A stretch of 64,000 nt of DNA from Diphasiastrum complanatum (GCA_029204225.1 CM055094.1:20437407-20501406); one strand, 5' to 3'; positions 47,759 through 62,109 are shown, counted from the first letter of the stretch. A program made the numbers and translations. The notes: generated from the letters alone by a model not told the origin.

Positions 47759-49376
47759 CAAAGAATCGAACTTGAGTGTACAAGCCCAACTCAAGTGCAG
47801 ACACCAACTCACCACACATGGGAAGATCATTAAATTTGAATTTGAAGAAAACTCAAATTAAAAAAAAAATGAAAAACTATTTCTCCTTAGAGGCATTGTG
47901 GTCATCATCTAGACGAGCTGTGCTTGCTTGAATCGATAGAAACAAAGAAAATGATAATAACGAGGCTTTATCCTATTAATGCACCAATAATATATAAATA
48001 TAATTGAATTAAATGGAAAGATTATAATATTTATCGCTTTATTTAAACATTGATCTACTCATTTCAATGATTTCGTTCAAATTCAAATTCCAATGATTTG
48101 TGAAGTTCGAATGAATGCAATGTAACTTGCATATGTTTGGAACATAGCATAGATTCATTATATGCTTTTTAACTATATGTTATTTAGTCGTGTAACAAGG
48201 AATAAGCATTTTTTTTAACAAATTTTCAATTTGTTTTTGGAAACCCTAGATTACAACATTTTAATATATTAACAAAAATGACTTAATTTGCATGAACAAC
48301 TTTGAGTTTTGAAAATCCTAGATTACAGCTTCATTCAATCTTCAAATTTTCAAGCTCGTTCAGACTTCAATGAAATATAATTCATTCCAAAATCCATTCT
48401 CGAATCCTAGAACGATGTATTTTAAAAACTTTTGTAATGTGAAAGAGAGATCATTGAGCTAAAACATGACCCTGATTGCATTCGGAATTGCCTTCAAAAA
48501 CTATAAATTGTATTCATCAGTGGAGATGTCTAGAGGACATGGTGTGAAAATTTGTCAACTAGTTTGGCTTTTTATTTGGCAATTTTGGAGGCCAAAATGA
48601 ATCTCAACTTCGAGTTAGTTTCATATTTGTTAATAAGGGCCTAAATAGTGGTTTAACTACCTCTGGCAAGTAGATAAGTGGATGAGGTCGAGTTTGGACC
48701 CATTCTAATTGGCTAATTTTGGTACATTGCTTTCAAAAACTTATAAATTGTATTCATCAATGGAGATGTCTAGAGGAGATGGTGTGAAAAATTGTCAACT
48801 AGTTTGGTTTTTCATTTGGCAATTCTGGAGGCCAAAATGAATCTCAACTTCGAGTTAGTTTCATATTTGTTAATAAGGGCCTAAATAGTGGTTTAATTAC
48901 CTTTGGCAAGGAGATGAGTGGATGAGGTCGAGTTTGGACCCATTCTAATTGGCTAATTTTGGTACATTGCATCTAGACTAGATTTTCTAGGTTTTTGATA
49001 AAGTATCTAGATGTTTCCAAATGAGGTCAAGTTTGGGGCAAGTGGCCAAATGACATTTTGGAAGCTATAAATAGTTGTACCTAAGTGGAGAAATAATCAT
49101 CAAAGTTTCTTTCTTTGTGGAGAATTCATCTCTTATGTCCATCTCATGTGATTTTCTCTATCTTGGTTTTCTATGTGTAGAATGTTGTTTTAATTGTAGA
49201 TCTTGATTCCACACGTGTGAAGATTATAATATGTATGATATTGTATAACATCGATCTACAAAAATTTCAATGATTTTTATTCAAATTCAAATTTAACGAT
49301 CTTCCCATGTGTGGGGAGTTGGTGTATGCACGTTTGTTGGGCTTGTACACTCAAGTTCGATTCTTTGGGATCCCTC
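47759..49376. mobile_element. Inverted-repeat element, copy 3 (complete)
   Basis: Left arm about 47763-47858, right arm about 49280-49376; internal ~240-bp repeats from about 48485. No coding capacity. Confidence 0.65.
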
Positions 49377-49520
49377 GCCAACTATGGTTTCCATACTTTC
49401 TTTGAAAGATTCTCATTTGAAATTTGCTTGGGACCCTTCTTATCTCCATCAGATATTTTTTTCAACGTTGATGCTAGGCCATACCATAGGGAAGTAGTTC
49501 ATATGTGACTCCTCACTCAG

Positions 49521-49660
<140 letters not shown>

Positions 49661-50300
49661 ATTCCAGTCAAGCCTACATGGCAGACCCACGTGGTATACC
49701 TTAGTTGGCTTGCCACACAAGCCTATGTCAAGCCTATATGGTAGACTGCAACATACCAGCATGAACATACTGGCATCAAGCCTATGTCATGCCTATATGA
49801 TCTACCACGCAAGCCTATGATAGGCCTACATAGCTTGCCACATGACAAGTCCCAAGCCTGTGTGGTTTATCTCATGACATGCCTACATGGCTTGCCACAT
49901 GGCAACTTGGTAGCCCCAGATCTCTCTCTCTAGCTCCACTCAAGCCTACATGGCAGAGCTTGGTTGGCTTGCCACACAAGACTATGGCAAGCCTATGTGG
50001 TATCCTGCGACATGCTTACGTGGGAAGCATCAGAAATATGCCATGCCTATGTGGCCTGCCACACAAGCCTATGGTTTATCTCATGACATGCCTACATGGC
50101 TTGCCAGATGGCAACCTGCGACATGCTTATGTGGGAAGGATTAGAAATATGCCATGCCTATGTCGCCTGCCACGCAAGCCTATGGTAGGCCTGTGTGGTT
50201 TGCCAAGTGGCAACTTTTGAGCCCATCTATATATATATAGATAGATCTCTAGGTCCACTCAAGCCTACTTGGCACAGGGCCCAGTTGGCTTGACATACAA
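49661..50300. repeat. Minisatellite block, copy 4
   Basis: Shorter than copy 5 by one unit; a fusion of two units is visible at CCAGATGGCAACCTGC (about 50105). Confidence 0.9.
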
Positions 50301-50302
50301 GG

Positions 50303-50748
50303 TTATGGTAGGCCTACATGGCTTGCCACATGGAAACCCTCAAGCCTACATGATTTGCCATGTGGCATTCCGCTGTCATAGGTGTTTCGAAACCTCATGA
50401 CAAGAAGCATGTCCTTGGGCATCAGTGTCACCCTCTTGCCATGAATGGAACACAACATCGAATCCTCAAACAATTTTGTCTGGAAGTCCTCGTATTCAAT
50501 ATGGAGGGCCTCCAATGCAGCGATATTCCACCTCACTGCATAGGGCAGATGTGTGGTCATATTTTGTGTAACCTCCCTCACAGCCCGATACAAGGCTGCT
50601 TTCAGGACCACAAGTTTGGTGTACCTCTGCAAGGCCCTGATGTCCCACGAGGTCTTCCGCGTCTTTGCGGACGTATGGGTTTAGATGTCTGGGGACGGGA
50701 CGGTTGAACAAAATGGGTAAGCCTAGCGGTTTGCTTCGTCCGAGCCAT
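50303..50748 (-). pseudogene. CENH3-like histone H3 variant, copy 3 (frameshifted)
   Basis: ATG at 50748-50746 with an intact ARTKQTAR start. Near 50645 a 13-bp deletion, relative to the copy at 62 kb, removes residues before alpha-N and shifts the frame. The histone fold then continues in another frame from QRYTKL through AVREVTQ, loop-1 Arg-Trp, [11 protein letters not shown] and KRVTLMPKD, and runs into minisatellite at 50303. Apart from the deletion the fold residues are as well kept as in copy 4. It cannot make a full-length protein. Confidence 0.7.
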
Positions 50749-50816
50749 TGAGGCCGGATATCTATACCATGCGAGGACAGAGATATAGCAGAAGAGAGAG
50801 CTAAATTATCTCGCGT

Positions 50817-51005
50817 AATGGCGACACTGAGAACTCTAAGGGTGATATCGCTACAACGCGAGAGTGGCAGAGACAGGCGGGGAGAGGCAGGGGCTTGCAT
50901 GATGGTGATACTGGGAAAGTCAGGCTGATATCGCTACGACGCGAGAGGGTGTGAGGAATAGGCCTGGGAACGAGGTCACTCGCATGATGGCGATATCACG
51001 AATGC
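50817..51005 (-). repeat. ~85-bp leader repeats, CENH3 copy 3
   Basis: Same arrangement as 35286-35470. Confidence 0.7.
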
Positions 51006-51073
51006 AGGTCATATGGAAGCAATCAAACATGACAGCAAATTACGTGAAAACCTATACAATCCCCAGGAATGGA

Positions 51074-51450
51074 CTTATATAGGAGAAAAAAGTTGGCACG
51101 TGTGAATCCCAGCGACATGTGGCCCAGTCAGTAGCTGACATGTGGAACCACATGTTTGTATACGCATGTGTGAAACTGCACGTCTGGATCAACACGTGTG
51201 GGATCCCATGTGGGGACACGTGGCCAAATGGAGCAGCGATGTGTGTTCTTGCACGTATCGGCTCGCACGTGTGGTCACGCGGCCCAATCAGTAACTGACG
51301 TGTGGGACCACACTTTTGTATCCGCACGTGTGAAACTTGCACATGTGGCCATGTGGTTGAATGGATTGGCGACGTGTGTTCTGGCACGTGTTAGCTCGCA
51401 CATGTGGGCACGTGGCCGAATGGCATATTGACGTGTATTGTAGCACGTGT
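51074..51450 (-). promoter_or_regulatory. Promoter-like region of CENH3 cassette, copy 3
   Basis: TATATAAG at 51074-51082 (minus), preceded by the CACGTG array. The array joins LTR-like segment L at about 51450 (GTATAAGCAATATGC), the same junction as inside each 1,169-bp unit. This indicates that those units derive from such a junction. Confidence 0.5.
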
Positions 51451-52430
51451 ATAAGCAATATGCAATCAAAATGGGCTCTGATAGCCACTGAAAAGAGGAA
51501 GTTGGAACTCTATGTGGCTCAGGAACTAGTGTGCCTCCTGGTACCAATGTTCATCTCAGAGATATCGAGGCTTTCCATGGTGATGTCAATTTTGTCTTGA
51601 GTTGGGTCATCAGAACTAGAAGATGTTGTGGCAGACATGTTCTGGACTAGGCTGATGACTCTGTTGAAGGTTCGGCTCTGGTAACAGACAAGTGGAGTCT
51701 CGGCTCAATCGACTGTGGAGGGCTTCGGATCGATCGACTTTTGATGGACTCGGCTCAATCAACTTTGTATGCAGAGTATGGACGCTGAGCTCGTTCCACA
51801 GCGAATTTAGAGTATGTATGCTCGCCTCGGTCCACGGTGATTGCAGAGTATGGGGGCGCGGCTCTATGAGCAGTGTATGTAGAGTATTGCTCGGCAGTGT
51901 ATGGAGAATAGAAATTTGTGGAAAAATTTGGAGCAATGTCGCTCTGATAGGATGTGGAAACGATGATGTTTCTTTGCGATAACGTACTAGTAGAGAGCTT
52001 TCAACCCAAATCCGTGTTGAATGTGTGGTTTTGACAAGCTCCAGTAGCACTACCCCTTAGCATTTGGCTCGTGCTAGATGTGACAATTTTTGTGTAATGT
52101 AGCAGATCTCGGCAGCTTAGGGTTTTTGAAAATGGATGATGATGGCACTCTGGATCCGTGGTGGATGTATGTAGATGGTGTCCAAGGATGCGAATGAGTA
52201 ATCAAGCATTGTCGTAGCGAATGATAGATCGCCACTAAAAGACGGAAAATCGATCCTTTGAGGCTATAGCTTTTCAAAGCTTCTGAATTTCATTTCCATG
52301 CCTGAAGAAGGAAGTGCCAGCATCAAATCTTCTCCCATCAGAGTTTGTTTTCATTTCCTAAAAGGCATGCATGGCAGCATGGCAGTAAAGTGTGATATTG
52401 TGATTTTATGTAATGTTCCCATGTATGTGA
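51450..52430. repeat. LTR-like segment L, copy 4
   Basis: Closest to 43610-44640. Element D does not follow here; instead the CACGTG array abuts its inner end. Confidence 0.7.
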
Positions 52431-52884
52431 TGATTTTTGTTGTTTAATTATATCGATGTTGATTGAAACTATGATAGCTTCGTGGTTGTCATTCGTAATA
52501 TTAAAAGTTTTTTTTCACCTTATCTTGGGGCAAGTTCACAAATAGCAAGGTAACAAATTTGGACTCGGCAAGAACTCACTCCAAATGACTTTTTGAGCTT
52601 CACTAACTTATTCTCATGAATTTATCATTGTGTCTAACTTGCCATATACCAATTTTACAAGTATTTGCCTTTACTCTTAAATGCACCATAATGCTACTCC
52701 CTTACTGGCTATAACTTCTTCACCGTAGCTCATAACTGGGTCATGTTCGGTGTCTATCCGAGTTGCCGTTCAAAAGTTACACTGTTTTTTTGCTGAGTTG
52801 CATACTATACTACAAATAAAATGGCTTATCTTAGGGCTGCCCCGACGCAAAATTACAATTGTTTTAAAAAGAAAAGAAAATCAA
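52431..52884. other. Spacer without a gene
   Basis: I see no coding frame and no repeat partner. Confidence 0.4.
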
Positions 52885-53625
52885 TTTGAAGGAGCTACGT
52901 TACGTAGATTTCAAATTTGAGTGTTTTGATTAGACTATGTGGAAGAAACTATTGAGAAAAAAAATAAAAGGTATGTTTTTGAAAGGCCCCTTTTGTGCTA
53001 AAATTTTCTGTAATGGTTGATAAGTTGGATTCACATTTACATCATGAAGCAGATAGTCTTGTAAGTTTTGTGTTCAAGTGGATCGGAAGCTTGCTCCAAT
53101 GGATGTTGAGATTAATATATCATGCTATCTCTAGCCTAACAGCCACACACTAGATGTTTGGATCCAAAAAATATTCACACAAAGGGACATCACACATCAA
53201 TATTAATCTACTTTCACCTTTGATTTCGTCACATCTCTTCATGCTTATGCGACATGAAAAGCTCCCTTCAAACAAACCTTTCTTGTTGCCTTAATTTCTC
53301 TTGCACTACCTTTGTCTTGGGCAACTAAAATGTGATACAATTGTGACCTTTTCTCATGCTTATCTTTCTTCTATTCTTGGACAAGTAAAATTTGATTGTT
53401 GTAGGGGGGGGGGGGGGGTTTGTACAGTATAGATGGCTATGAGTGTGAAAGGGGCATGGATTATTCTTGACTTTGAAATGAATGGAGGGCGGGCTTATTC
53501 AAGTCACCTAGAGAATGATCACAAGTTCTCCTTGAAGGATGGGATGCTCTATACATATGACTACAATGCCTCGACGTCTAACCCGAAATAGTACAAATAG
53601 AATGCAGTGCATGGAATCTCTCTAT

Positions 53626-53660
<35 letters not shown>
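52885..53660. repeat. Duplicated spacer, copy 2 (poly-G 53404-53418, CT 53625-53660)
   Basis: Partner of 45241-45989. After the CT tract this copy continues into an intron-like stretch and the upstream part of the repeat-protein gene, which the 45-kb copy lacks. Confidence 0.8.
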
Positions 53661-53664
<4 letters not shown>

Positions 53665-53716
53665 TATCGATGTTCTCTGTCCTTCTGATTGCGCCTCTTA
53701 TTTTCGTCATTTACAG

Positions 53717-53902
53717 GAGGCTGAAGAGTCTCAGAAAAGGATTGTTGATCTCCAACATCGGCTTAGGAAGATGGACCAGGACCTAGAAATGAACATAGTA
53801 TCGGCGGCTGAGAAAATCCGTATGCCAAAATATCAGAAACTACGAAATCTATATGCGGAAGAGATTTGGAGGCACATGATATCAGTAATTGGATTCTGGT
53901 AG
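53717..53902 (+). pseudogene. Coiled-coil exon-like segment upstream of protein R
   Basis: A polypyrimidine stretch and TTTACAG end at 53716, a good plant 3' splice site. The following frame reads EAEESQKRIVDLQHRLRKMD, then MNIVSAAEKIRM and LYAEEIWRHM, and stops at 53900-53902. Leu/Ile/Met heptads suggest a coiled coil. The protein-R frame overlaps in a different register (open from 53812), so a frameshift or a further splice would be needed to join them. Confidence 0.45.
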
Positions 53903-55230
53903 GATGCAAAGACGCGGACAAGTTAGTTCCAACGACGACATCTAATTTGATCGGGAGCTCTTCTCAGCAAGAATTAATGGCGTCTACCGGTTGGAGAGCT
54001 CCAGTCCTCAAAGATACGCACGTGAATGAAAGGCTTGAGCAAGCACCAAAGCAAGTCCAGAATGATCCTTCTTTAGACCCAAGATTTCGTAGAAGACGAG
54101 CATGGAGATCGGAAGACAACATATCAGCATATCCTTGCAACTTTGCGATAATAGATGGCTCGTTCTCTTCTCAGAAGGAATGTCTTACATCAATCAATAC
54201 TTTCTGAGAACTGAGTTCCGATTCTCGCGATCCTACAATCCAGCTACAACACAAGTTCTGCCAGTTTCTGATGACTGTCATGGGCCAAAGGTTTGATCAA
54301 GATCCACAATTTTCCATCAATCCCAACAAAGTGGTCCTTCACGTGGAGGATACCAGGATCTCTTTACGGATTCAATACTTTCCTGCAGACTCCATACATA
54401 TCTTCGAAGAGATGTGCACTTCAAGATTTATCGTCAATGCTGATGAGGGTTACATGTACACCCAGAGATCAAAAGCATTTACTGGTCGAAGACAAATACT
54501 GACTCGAAACTGCTTCAACTGGCTACGTGAGCAAAATCATAAGCATGTCAGTAAGTCGACTCTGATAGGACGAAAAGACGGGGACAAGTCAGTTCCAACG
54601 ACGACATCTAATTCGATCGGGAGCTCTTCTCAGCCAGATTTAATTGCGTCGACCGGTTGGAGAGCTCCATTCCTCAAAGATACGTATGTCTATGAAATGC
54701 TTGATCAATCACCAAAGCAAATTCAGAATGATCCTTCTTTCGACCCAAGTTTTCGTAGAAGACGAGCGCTAGCATGGAGATCAGAAGACAACATGTCAGC
54801 ATATCCTTGCAACTTTGCGATAATAGATGGCTCGTTCTCTTCTCATAAGGAATGTCATACATCCATCAAGAATTTTTGCAAGTTAACTTCCGATTCTGAC
54901 GATCCTACAATCAAGCTACAACACAAGTTCTGCCAGTTTCTGATGACTGTCATGGGCCGAAGGTTTGAGCAGGATCCACAATTTTTCATCAATCCCAACA
55001 AACCGGCGCTTCACATGGAGGATACCAGGATCTATTTCCCTTTACAATACTTTCCTGCAGACTCCATACAAATCTTCGAAGAAATGTGCACTTCAGGCTT
55101 TATCATCAATGCTGATAAGGCTTACACCCAGAGATCAAAAGCATTTGCTGGTGGAAGCCAAATGCTGACTCGAACCTGCTCCAAGTGGCTGCGCGAGCAA
55201 TATCATAAGCATGATGCCCTCTATTCCTGA
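53866..55230 (+). pseudogene. Repeat-protein R, two-repeat copy with one nonsense codon
   Basis: One reading frame of 455 codons broken only by TGA at 54205-54207, where the second repeat has TGC (Cys). It contains two direct repeats with a 666-bp (222-codon) period: GSSSQQEL/GSSSQPDL, STGWRAP, QNDPS-DP-FRRRRA, AYPCNFAIIDGSFSS, LQHKFCQFLMTVMG, DPQF-INPNK, EDTRI, QYFPADSI-IFEEMCTS, ADKAYTQRSKAF, LTR-C--WLREQ-HKH. The first codon is TTG, so the true start is upstream or in another exon. No known family recognised; no signal peptide or membrane segment. Confidence 0.6.
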
Positions 55231-55239
55231 AAAAATGTT

Positions 55240-56397
55240 ATGAAGAAAATCCTTTAGGCGCAATTTTTTGAATTGAGTACATTGAAAACATCAACATTTG
55301 TTGATTGGAGCTTTTAAGATTGACCATTATAGTCATCTAGGGCCAATGTATATGGCACTCAACTGCTAATCTATCTCTCCACTACTTTTGAAATGTCCAC
55401 TTTAGTTCATAATCTATGATCTAGATATACCTTCTTTTCGTTGTGTATATATATATGTTCTCATCGTTGATATTTGATTTAATGTATTAAATGAACATTG
55501 AATGCTCATTAAATCAAAATCAACAATAATTAGGTTACACATACTCTGTTCAAAAAATATTTAGACACACAATGAAAATATCATATCGACAAGAGGGAAC
55601 ATATCACGGCAAAAGGACTAGACAGAAATTGTTTGTTAGTGATTATCCATCCAAAGTAGGTGCACCACTTCCAAATTCTAATGTTTCTCCAAGACTTTTT
55701 GTGAGACTACTAATATTTTTGGAAAACACATGTTCTTCATATTCCAATCATGCTCAGCATACCTCCAAGCACATAGCAAAGTAAGCCGTACATCTTCTTT
55801 CCTTGCCCTACTTGTTGGTCTTCATCTCGTATGGTAAGTACTCGACCCTTGATTGTTCCTTTGAATAAGAGCTTTTTGCTATAGTTTCAAGAGAGAAGCT
55901 GCCTGGGAAAGGGTCATCTTGGGAGTAGCTTAATATATTGATGTCATTTCAAATCATGATAGCTTCATGGTTGTCACTCAAAATAATAGTAAATTGTTTG
56001 GTAACTTGGGGTAGCTTGATATGTAGCTAGGCAACTAAACAACAAATCACCTCTAGATGGCTTCACAAGCTTGTCTAACTCATTCTTATAATTACTACCA
56101 TTGTGTCTAACTTGCCAAATGCTAGGTGTAAAAGTATTTGACAAATGCATAACTCTTTACTCTCCAAGTCTTAAGACTTACCAAGTGTTGTTTTTAGCTC
56201 ATACTAGATGCTTTGAGAAGTTATATTAAGAATTTTGGGGGGGGGGGGGGGGGGGTTATTGCAAAGAATCCGATCTTGCCAAATACTAGGTGTAAAAGTG
56301 TTTGACATATTCCTAGCTCTTTACTCTCCAGGTGTTGTTTTTAGCTCATAGTACATGCTTTGAGAATAATGTTATTGGTTATATTAATTTGGGGGGA
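55240..56397 (+). repeat. Repeat-block left half, copy 3 (70-codon ORF 55572-55784)
   Basis: Poly-G of about 19 G at 56237-56255. The ORF carries SDYP and NVSP variants. Confidence 0.8.
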
Positions 56398-57837
56398 TTG
56401 CAAAGAATCAAACTTGAGTGTACAAGCCCAACTCAAGTGCAGACACCAACTCACCACACATGGGAAGATCATTAAATTTGAATTTGAAGAAAAATCAAAA
56501 TTAAAAAAAAATGAAAAACTATTTCTCCTTAGAGGCATTGTGGTCATCATCTAGACGAGCTGTGCTTGCTTGAATCAATAGAAACAAAGAAAATAATAAT
56601 AACGAGTTTTTATCCTATTAATGCTCCAATAATATATATATATATAATTGAATTAAATGGGAAGATTATAATATTTATCGCTTCATTTAAACATTGATCT
56701 ACTCATTTCAATGATTTCGTTCAAATTCGAATTCCAATGATTTGTGAAGTGTGAATGAATGCAATGTAACTTGCATATGTTTGGAACATAGCATAGATTC
56801 ATTATATGCTTTTTAACTATATGTTATTTAGTCGTGTAACAAGGAATAAGCATTTTTTTTAACAAATTTTCAATCTGTTTTTGGAAACCCTAGATTACAA
56901 CATTTTAATATATTAACAAAAATGACTTAATTTGCATGAACAACTTTGAGTTTTGAAAATCCTAGATTACAGCTTCATTTAATCTTCAAATTTCCAAGCT
57001 CGTTCAAACTTCAATGAAATATAATTCATTCCAAAATCCATTCTCGAATCCTAGAACGATGTATTTTAAAAACTTTTGTAATGTGAAAGAGAGAGCACCG
57101 AGCTAAAACATGACCCTGATTGCATTCGGAATTGCTTTGAAAAACTTCTAAATTGTATTCATCAATGGAGATGTCAAGAGGACATGTTGTGAAAAATTGT
57201 CAACTAGTTTGGTTTTTTATTTGGCAATTTTGGTGGCCAAAATGAACTCAACTTCGAGTTAGTTTCATATTTGTTAATAAGGGCCTAAATAGTGGTTTAA
57301 CTACCTCTGGCAAGTAGATAAGTGGACGAGGTCGAGTTTGGAACAATTCTAATTGGCTAAATTTTGGTACATTGTTTTCAAAAACTTATAAATTGTATTC
57401 ATCAACGGAGATGTCTAGAGGACATGGTGTGAAAAATTGTCAACTAGTTTGGTTTTTCATTTGGCAATTTTGGAGGCCAAAATGAATCTCAACTTCGAGT
57501 TAGTTTCATATTTGTTAATAAGGGCCTAATTAGTGGTTTAACTACCTCTGGCAAGTAGATCAGTGGATGAGGTCGAGTTTGGACCCATTCTAATTGGCTA
57601 ATTTTGGTACATTGCATCTAGACTAGATTTTCTAGGTTTTTGATAAAGTATCTAGAAGTTTCCAAATTAGGTCAACTTTGGGGCAAGTGGCCAAATGACA
57701 TTTTGGAAGCTATAAAATAGCTATACCTAAGTGGAGAAATAATCATCAAAGTTTCTTTCTTTGTGGAGACTTCATCTCTTATGTCCATCTAATGTGACTT
57801 TCTCTATCTTGGTTTTCTATTAGTAGAAAGTTGGTTT
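56398..57837. mobile_element. Inverted-repeat element, copy 4 (right end truncated)
   Basis: Left arm present (56398-56493). Cut at 57837, before the right arm, where a copy of protein R begins mid-gene. This is the seam of a ~3.0-kb tandem duplication (about 54838-57837 and 57838-60840). Confidence 0.75.
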
Positions 57838-58238
57838 TCTCGTTCTCTTCTCAGAAGGAATGTCATACATCCATCAAGAATTTTTGCATATTAACTTCCG
57901 ATTCTGACGATCCTACAATCAAGCTACAACACAAGTTTTGCCAGTTTCTGATGACTGTCATGGGCCGAAGGTTTGAGCAGGATCCACAATTTTTCATCAA
58001 TCCCAAGAAACCGGCGCTTCACATGGAGGATACCAGGATCTATTTCCCTTTACAATACTTTCCTGCAGACTCCATACAAATCTTCGAAGAAATGTGCACT
58101 TCAGGCTTTATCATCAATGCTGCTAAGGCTTACACCCAGAGATCAAAAGCATTTGCTGGTGGAAGCCAAATGCTGACTCGAACCTGCTCCAAGTGGCTGC
58201 GCGAGCAATATCATAAGCATGATGCCCACTATTCCTGA
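57838..58238 (+). pseudogene. Repeat-protein R, 3' fragment (copy 3)
   Basis: Starts within GSFSSQKECHTS and runs to the usual stop at 58238. It matches the second repeat at 54838-55230 nearly exactly (KAYTQRSKAFAGGSQ shared). Created by the 3.0-kb duplication, so it has no own start. Confidence 0.6.
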
Positions 58239-58249
58239 ACAAATGTTAT

Positions 58250-59335
58250 GAAGAAAATCCTTTAGGCGCAATTTTTTGAATTGAGTACATTGAAAACATC
58301 AACATTTGTTGATTGGAGCTTTTAAGATTGACCATTATAGTCATCTAGGGCCAATGTATATGGCACTCAACTGCTAATCTATCTCTCCACTGCTTTTGAA
58401 ATGTCCACTTTAGTTCATGATCTATGATCCTTCTTCTCGTTGTGTATATATATATGTTCTCATCGTTGATATTTGATTTAATGTATTAAATGAACATTGA
58501 ATGTTCATTAAATCAAAATCAACAATAATTAGGTTACACATACTCTGTTCAAAAAAAATTTAGACACACAATGAAAATATCATATCGACAAGAGGGAACA
58601 TATCACGGCAAAAGGACTAGACAGAAATTGTTTGTTAGTGATCATCCATCCAAAGTAGGTGCACTACTTCCAAATTCTAATGTTACTCCAAGACTTTTTG
58701 TGAGACTACTAATATTTTTGGAAAACACATGTTCTTCATATTCCAAGCATGCTCAGCATACCTCCAAGCACATAGCAAAGTAAGCCGTACATCTTCTTTC
58801 CTTGCCCTACTTGTTGGTCTTCATCTCGTATGGTAAGTACTCGACCCTTGATTGTTCCTTTGAATAAGAGCTTTTTGCTATAGTTTCAAGAGAGAAGCTT
58901 CCTGGGAAAGGGTCAACTTCGGAGTAGCTTAATATATTGATGTCATTTCAAATCATGATAGCTTCATGGTTGTCACTCAAAATAATAGTAAATTGTTTGG
59001 TAACTTGGGGTAGCTTGATATGTAGCTAGGCAACTAAACAACAAATCACCTCTAGATGGCTTCACAAGCTTGTCTAACTCATTCTTATAATTACTACCAT
59101 TGTGTCTAACTTGCCAAATTCTAGGTGTAAAAGTATTTGACAAATGCATAACTCTTTACTCTCCAAGTCTTAAGACTTACCAAGTGTTGTTTTTAGCTCA
59201 TACTAGATGCTTTGAGAAGTTATATTAAGAATTGGGGGGGGGGGGTAATCGCAAAGAATTCCATCTTGCCAAATACTAGGTGTAAAAGTGTTTGACATAT
59301 TCCTAACTCTTTACAAGTGTTTGGGAGGATTGCAA
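58250..59335 (+). repeat. Repeat-block left half, copy 4 (70-codon ORF 58571-58783)
   Basis: Poly-G of about 12 G at 59234-59245. Slightly shortened before the inverted-repeat arm (near 59310). Confidence 0.8.
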
Positions 59336-60935
59336 AGAATCGAACTTGAGTGTACAAGCCCAACTCAAGTGCAGACACCAACTCACCACACATGGGAAGA
59401 TCATTAAATTTGAATTTGAAGAAAAATCAAAATTAAAAAAAAATGAAAAACTATTTCTCCTTAGAGGCATTGTGGTCATCATCTAGACGAGCTGTGCTTG
59501 CTTGAATCAATAGAAACAACGAAAATAATAATAACGAGTTTTTATCCTATTAATGCACCAATAACATATATATATAATTGAATTAAATGGGAAGATTATA
59601 ATATTTATCGCTTCATTTAAACATTGATCTACTCATTTCAATGATTTCGTTCAAATTCGAATTCCAATGATTTGTGAAGTGTGAATGAATGCAATGTAAC
59701 TTGCATATGTTTGGAACATAGCATAGATTTATTATATGCTTTTTAACTATATATTATTTAGTCGTGTAACAAGGAATAAGCATTTTTTTTAACAAATTTT
59801 CAATCTGTTTTTGGAAACCCTAGATTACAACATTTTAATATATTAACAAAAATGACTTAATTTGCATGAACAACTTTGAGTTTTGAAAATCCTAGATTAC
59901 AGCTTCATTTAATCTTCAAATTTCCAAGCTCGTTCAAACTTCAATGAAATATAATTCATTCCAAAATCCATTCTCGAATCCTAGAACGATGTATTTTAAA
60001 AACTTTTGTAATGTGAAAGAGAGAGCACCGAGCTAAAACATGACCCTGATTGCATTCGGAATTGCTTTGAAAAACTTCTAAATTGTATTCATCAATGGAG
60101 ATGTCTAGAGGACATGGTGTGAAAAATTGTCAACTACTTTGGCAATTTTGGAGGCCAAAATGAATCTCAACTTCGAGTTAGTTTCATATTTGTTAATAAG
60201 GGCCTAAATAGTGGTTTAACTACCTCTGGCAAGTAGATAAGTGGACGAGGTCGAGTTTCGAACCATTCTAATTGGCTAAATTTTGGTACATTGTTTTCAA
60301 AAAATTATAAATTGTATTCATCAACGGAGATGTCTAGAGGACATGGTGTGAAAAATTGTCAACTAGTTTGGTTTTTCATTTGGCAATTTTGGAGGCCAAA
60401 ATGAATCTCAACTTCGAGTTAGTTTCATATTTGTTAATAAGGGCCTAAATAGTGGTTTAACTACCTCTGGCAAGTAGATCAGTGGATGAGGTCGAGTTTG
60501 GACCCATTCTAATTGGCTAATTTTGGTACATTGCATCTAGACTAGATTTTCTAGGTTTTTGATAAAGTATCTAGAAGTTTCCAAATTAGGTCAACTTTGG
60601 GGCAAGTGGCCAAATGACATTTTGGAAGCTATAAAATAGTTGTACCTAAGTGGAGAAATAATCATCAAAGTTTCTTTCTTTGTGGAGACTTCATCTCTTA
60701 TGTCCATCTAATGTGACTTTCTCTATCTTGGTTTTCTATTAGTAGAATGTTAATTTTCTTGTCCATCTTGATGCCACACGTGTGAAGATTATAATATATA
60801 TGATTTTGTTAAACATCGATCTACAAACATTGCAATGATTTTTCTTCAAATTCAAATTTAATGATCTTCCCATGTGTGGTGAGTTGTTGTATGCGCTTTT
60901 GTTGGGCTTGTACACTCAAGTTCGATTCTTTGGGA
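59336..60935. mobile_element. Inverted-repeat element, copy 5 (complete)
   Basis: Left arm about 59340-59432, right arm about 60840-60935; internal direct repeats from about 60060. A 15-20-bp deletion near 60140 shortens the first repeat. Confidence 0.65.
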
Positions 60936-61082
60936 TCCCTCGCCAACTGTGGTTTCCATACTTTCTTTGAAAGATTCTCATTTGAAATTTGCTTGGGACC
61001 CTTCTTATCTCCATCAGATATTTTTTTCAACGCTGATGCTAGGCCATACCACAGGGAAGTAGTTCATGTGTGACTTCTCACT

Positions 61083-62000
<918 letters not shown>

Positions 62001-62109
62001 GGCCCAGTTGGCTTGACGTACAAGGTTATGGTAGGCCTACATGGCTTGCCACATGGCAACCCTCAAGCCTGCATGATTTGCCATGTGGCATTCCTCTGTC
62101 ATAGGTGTT

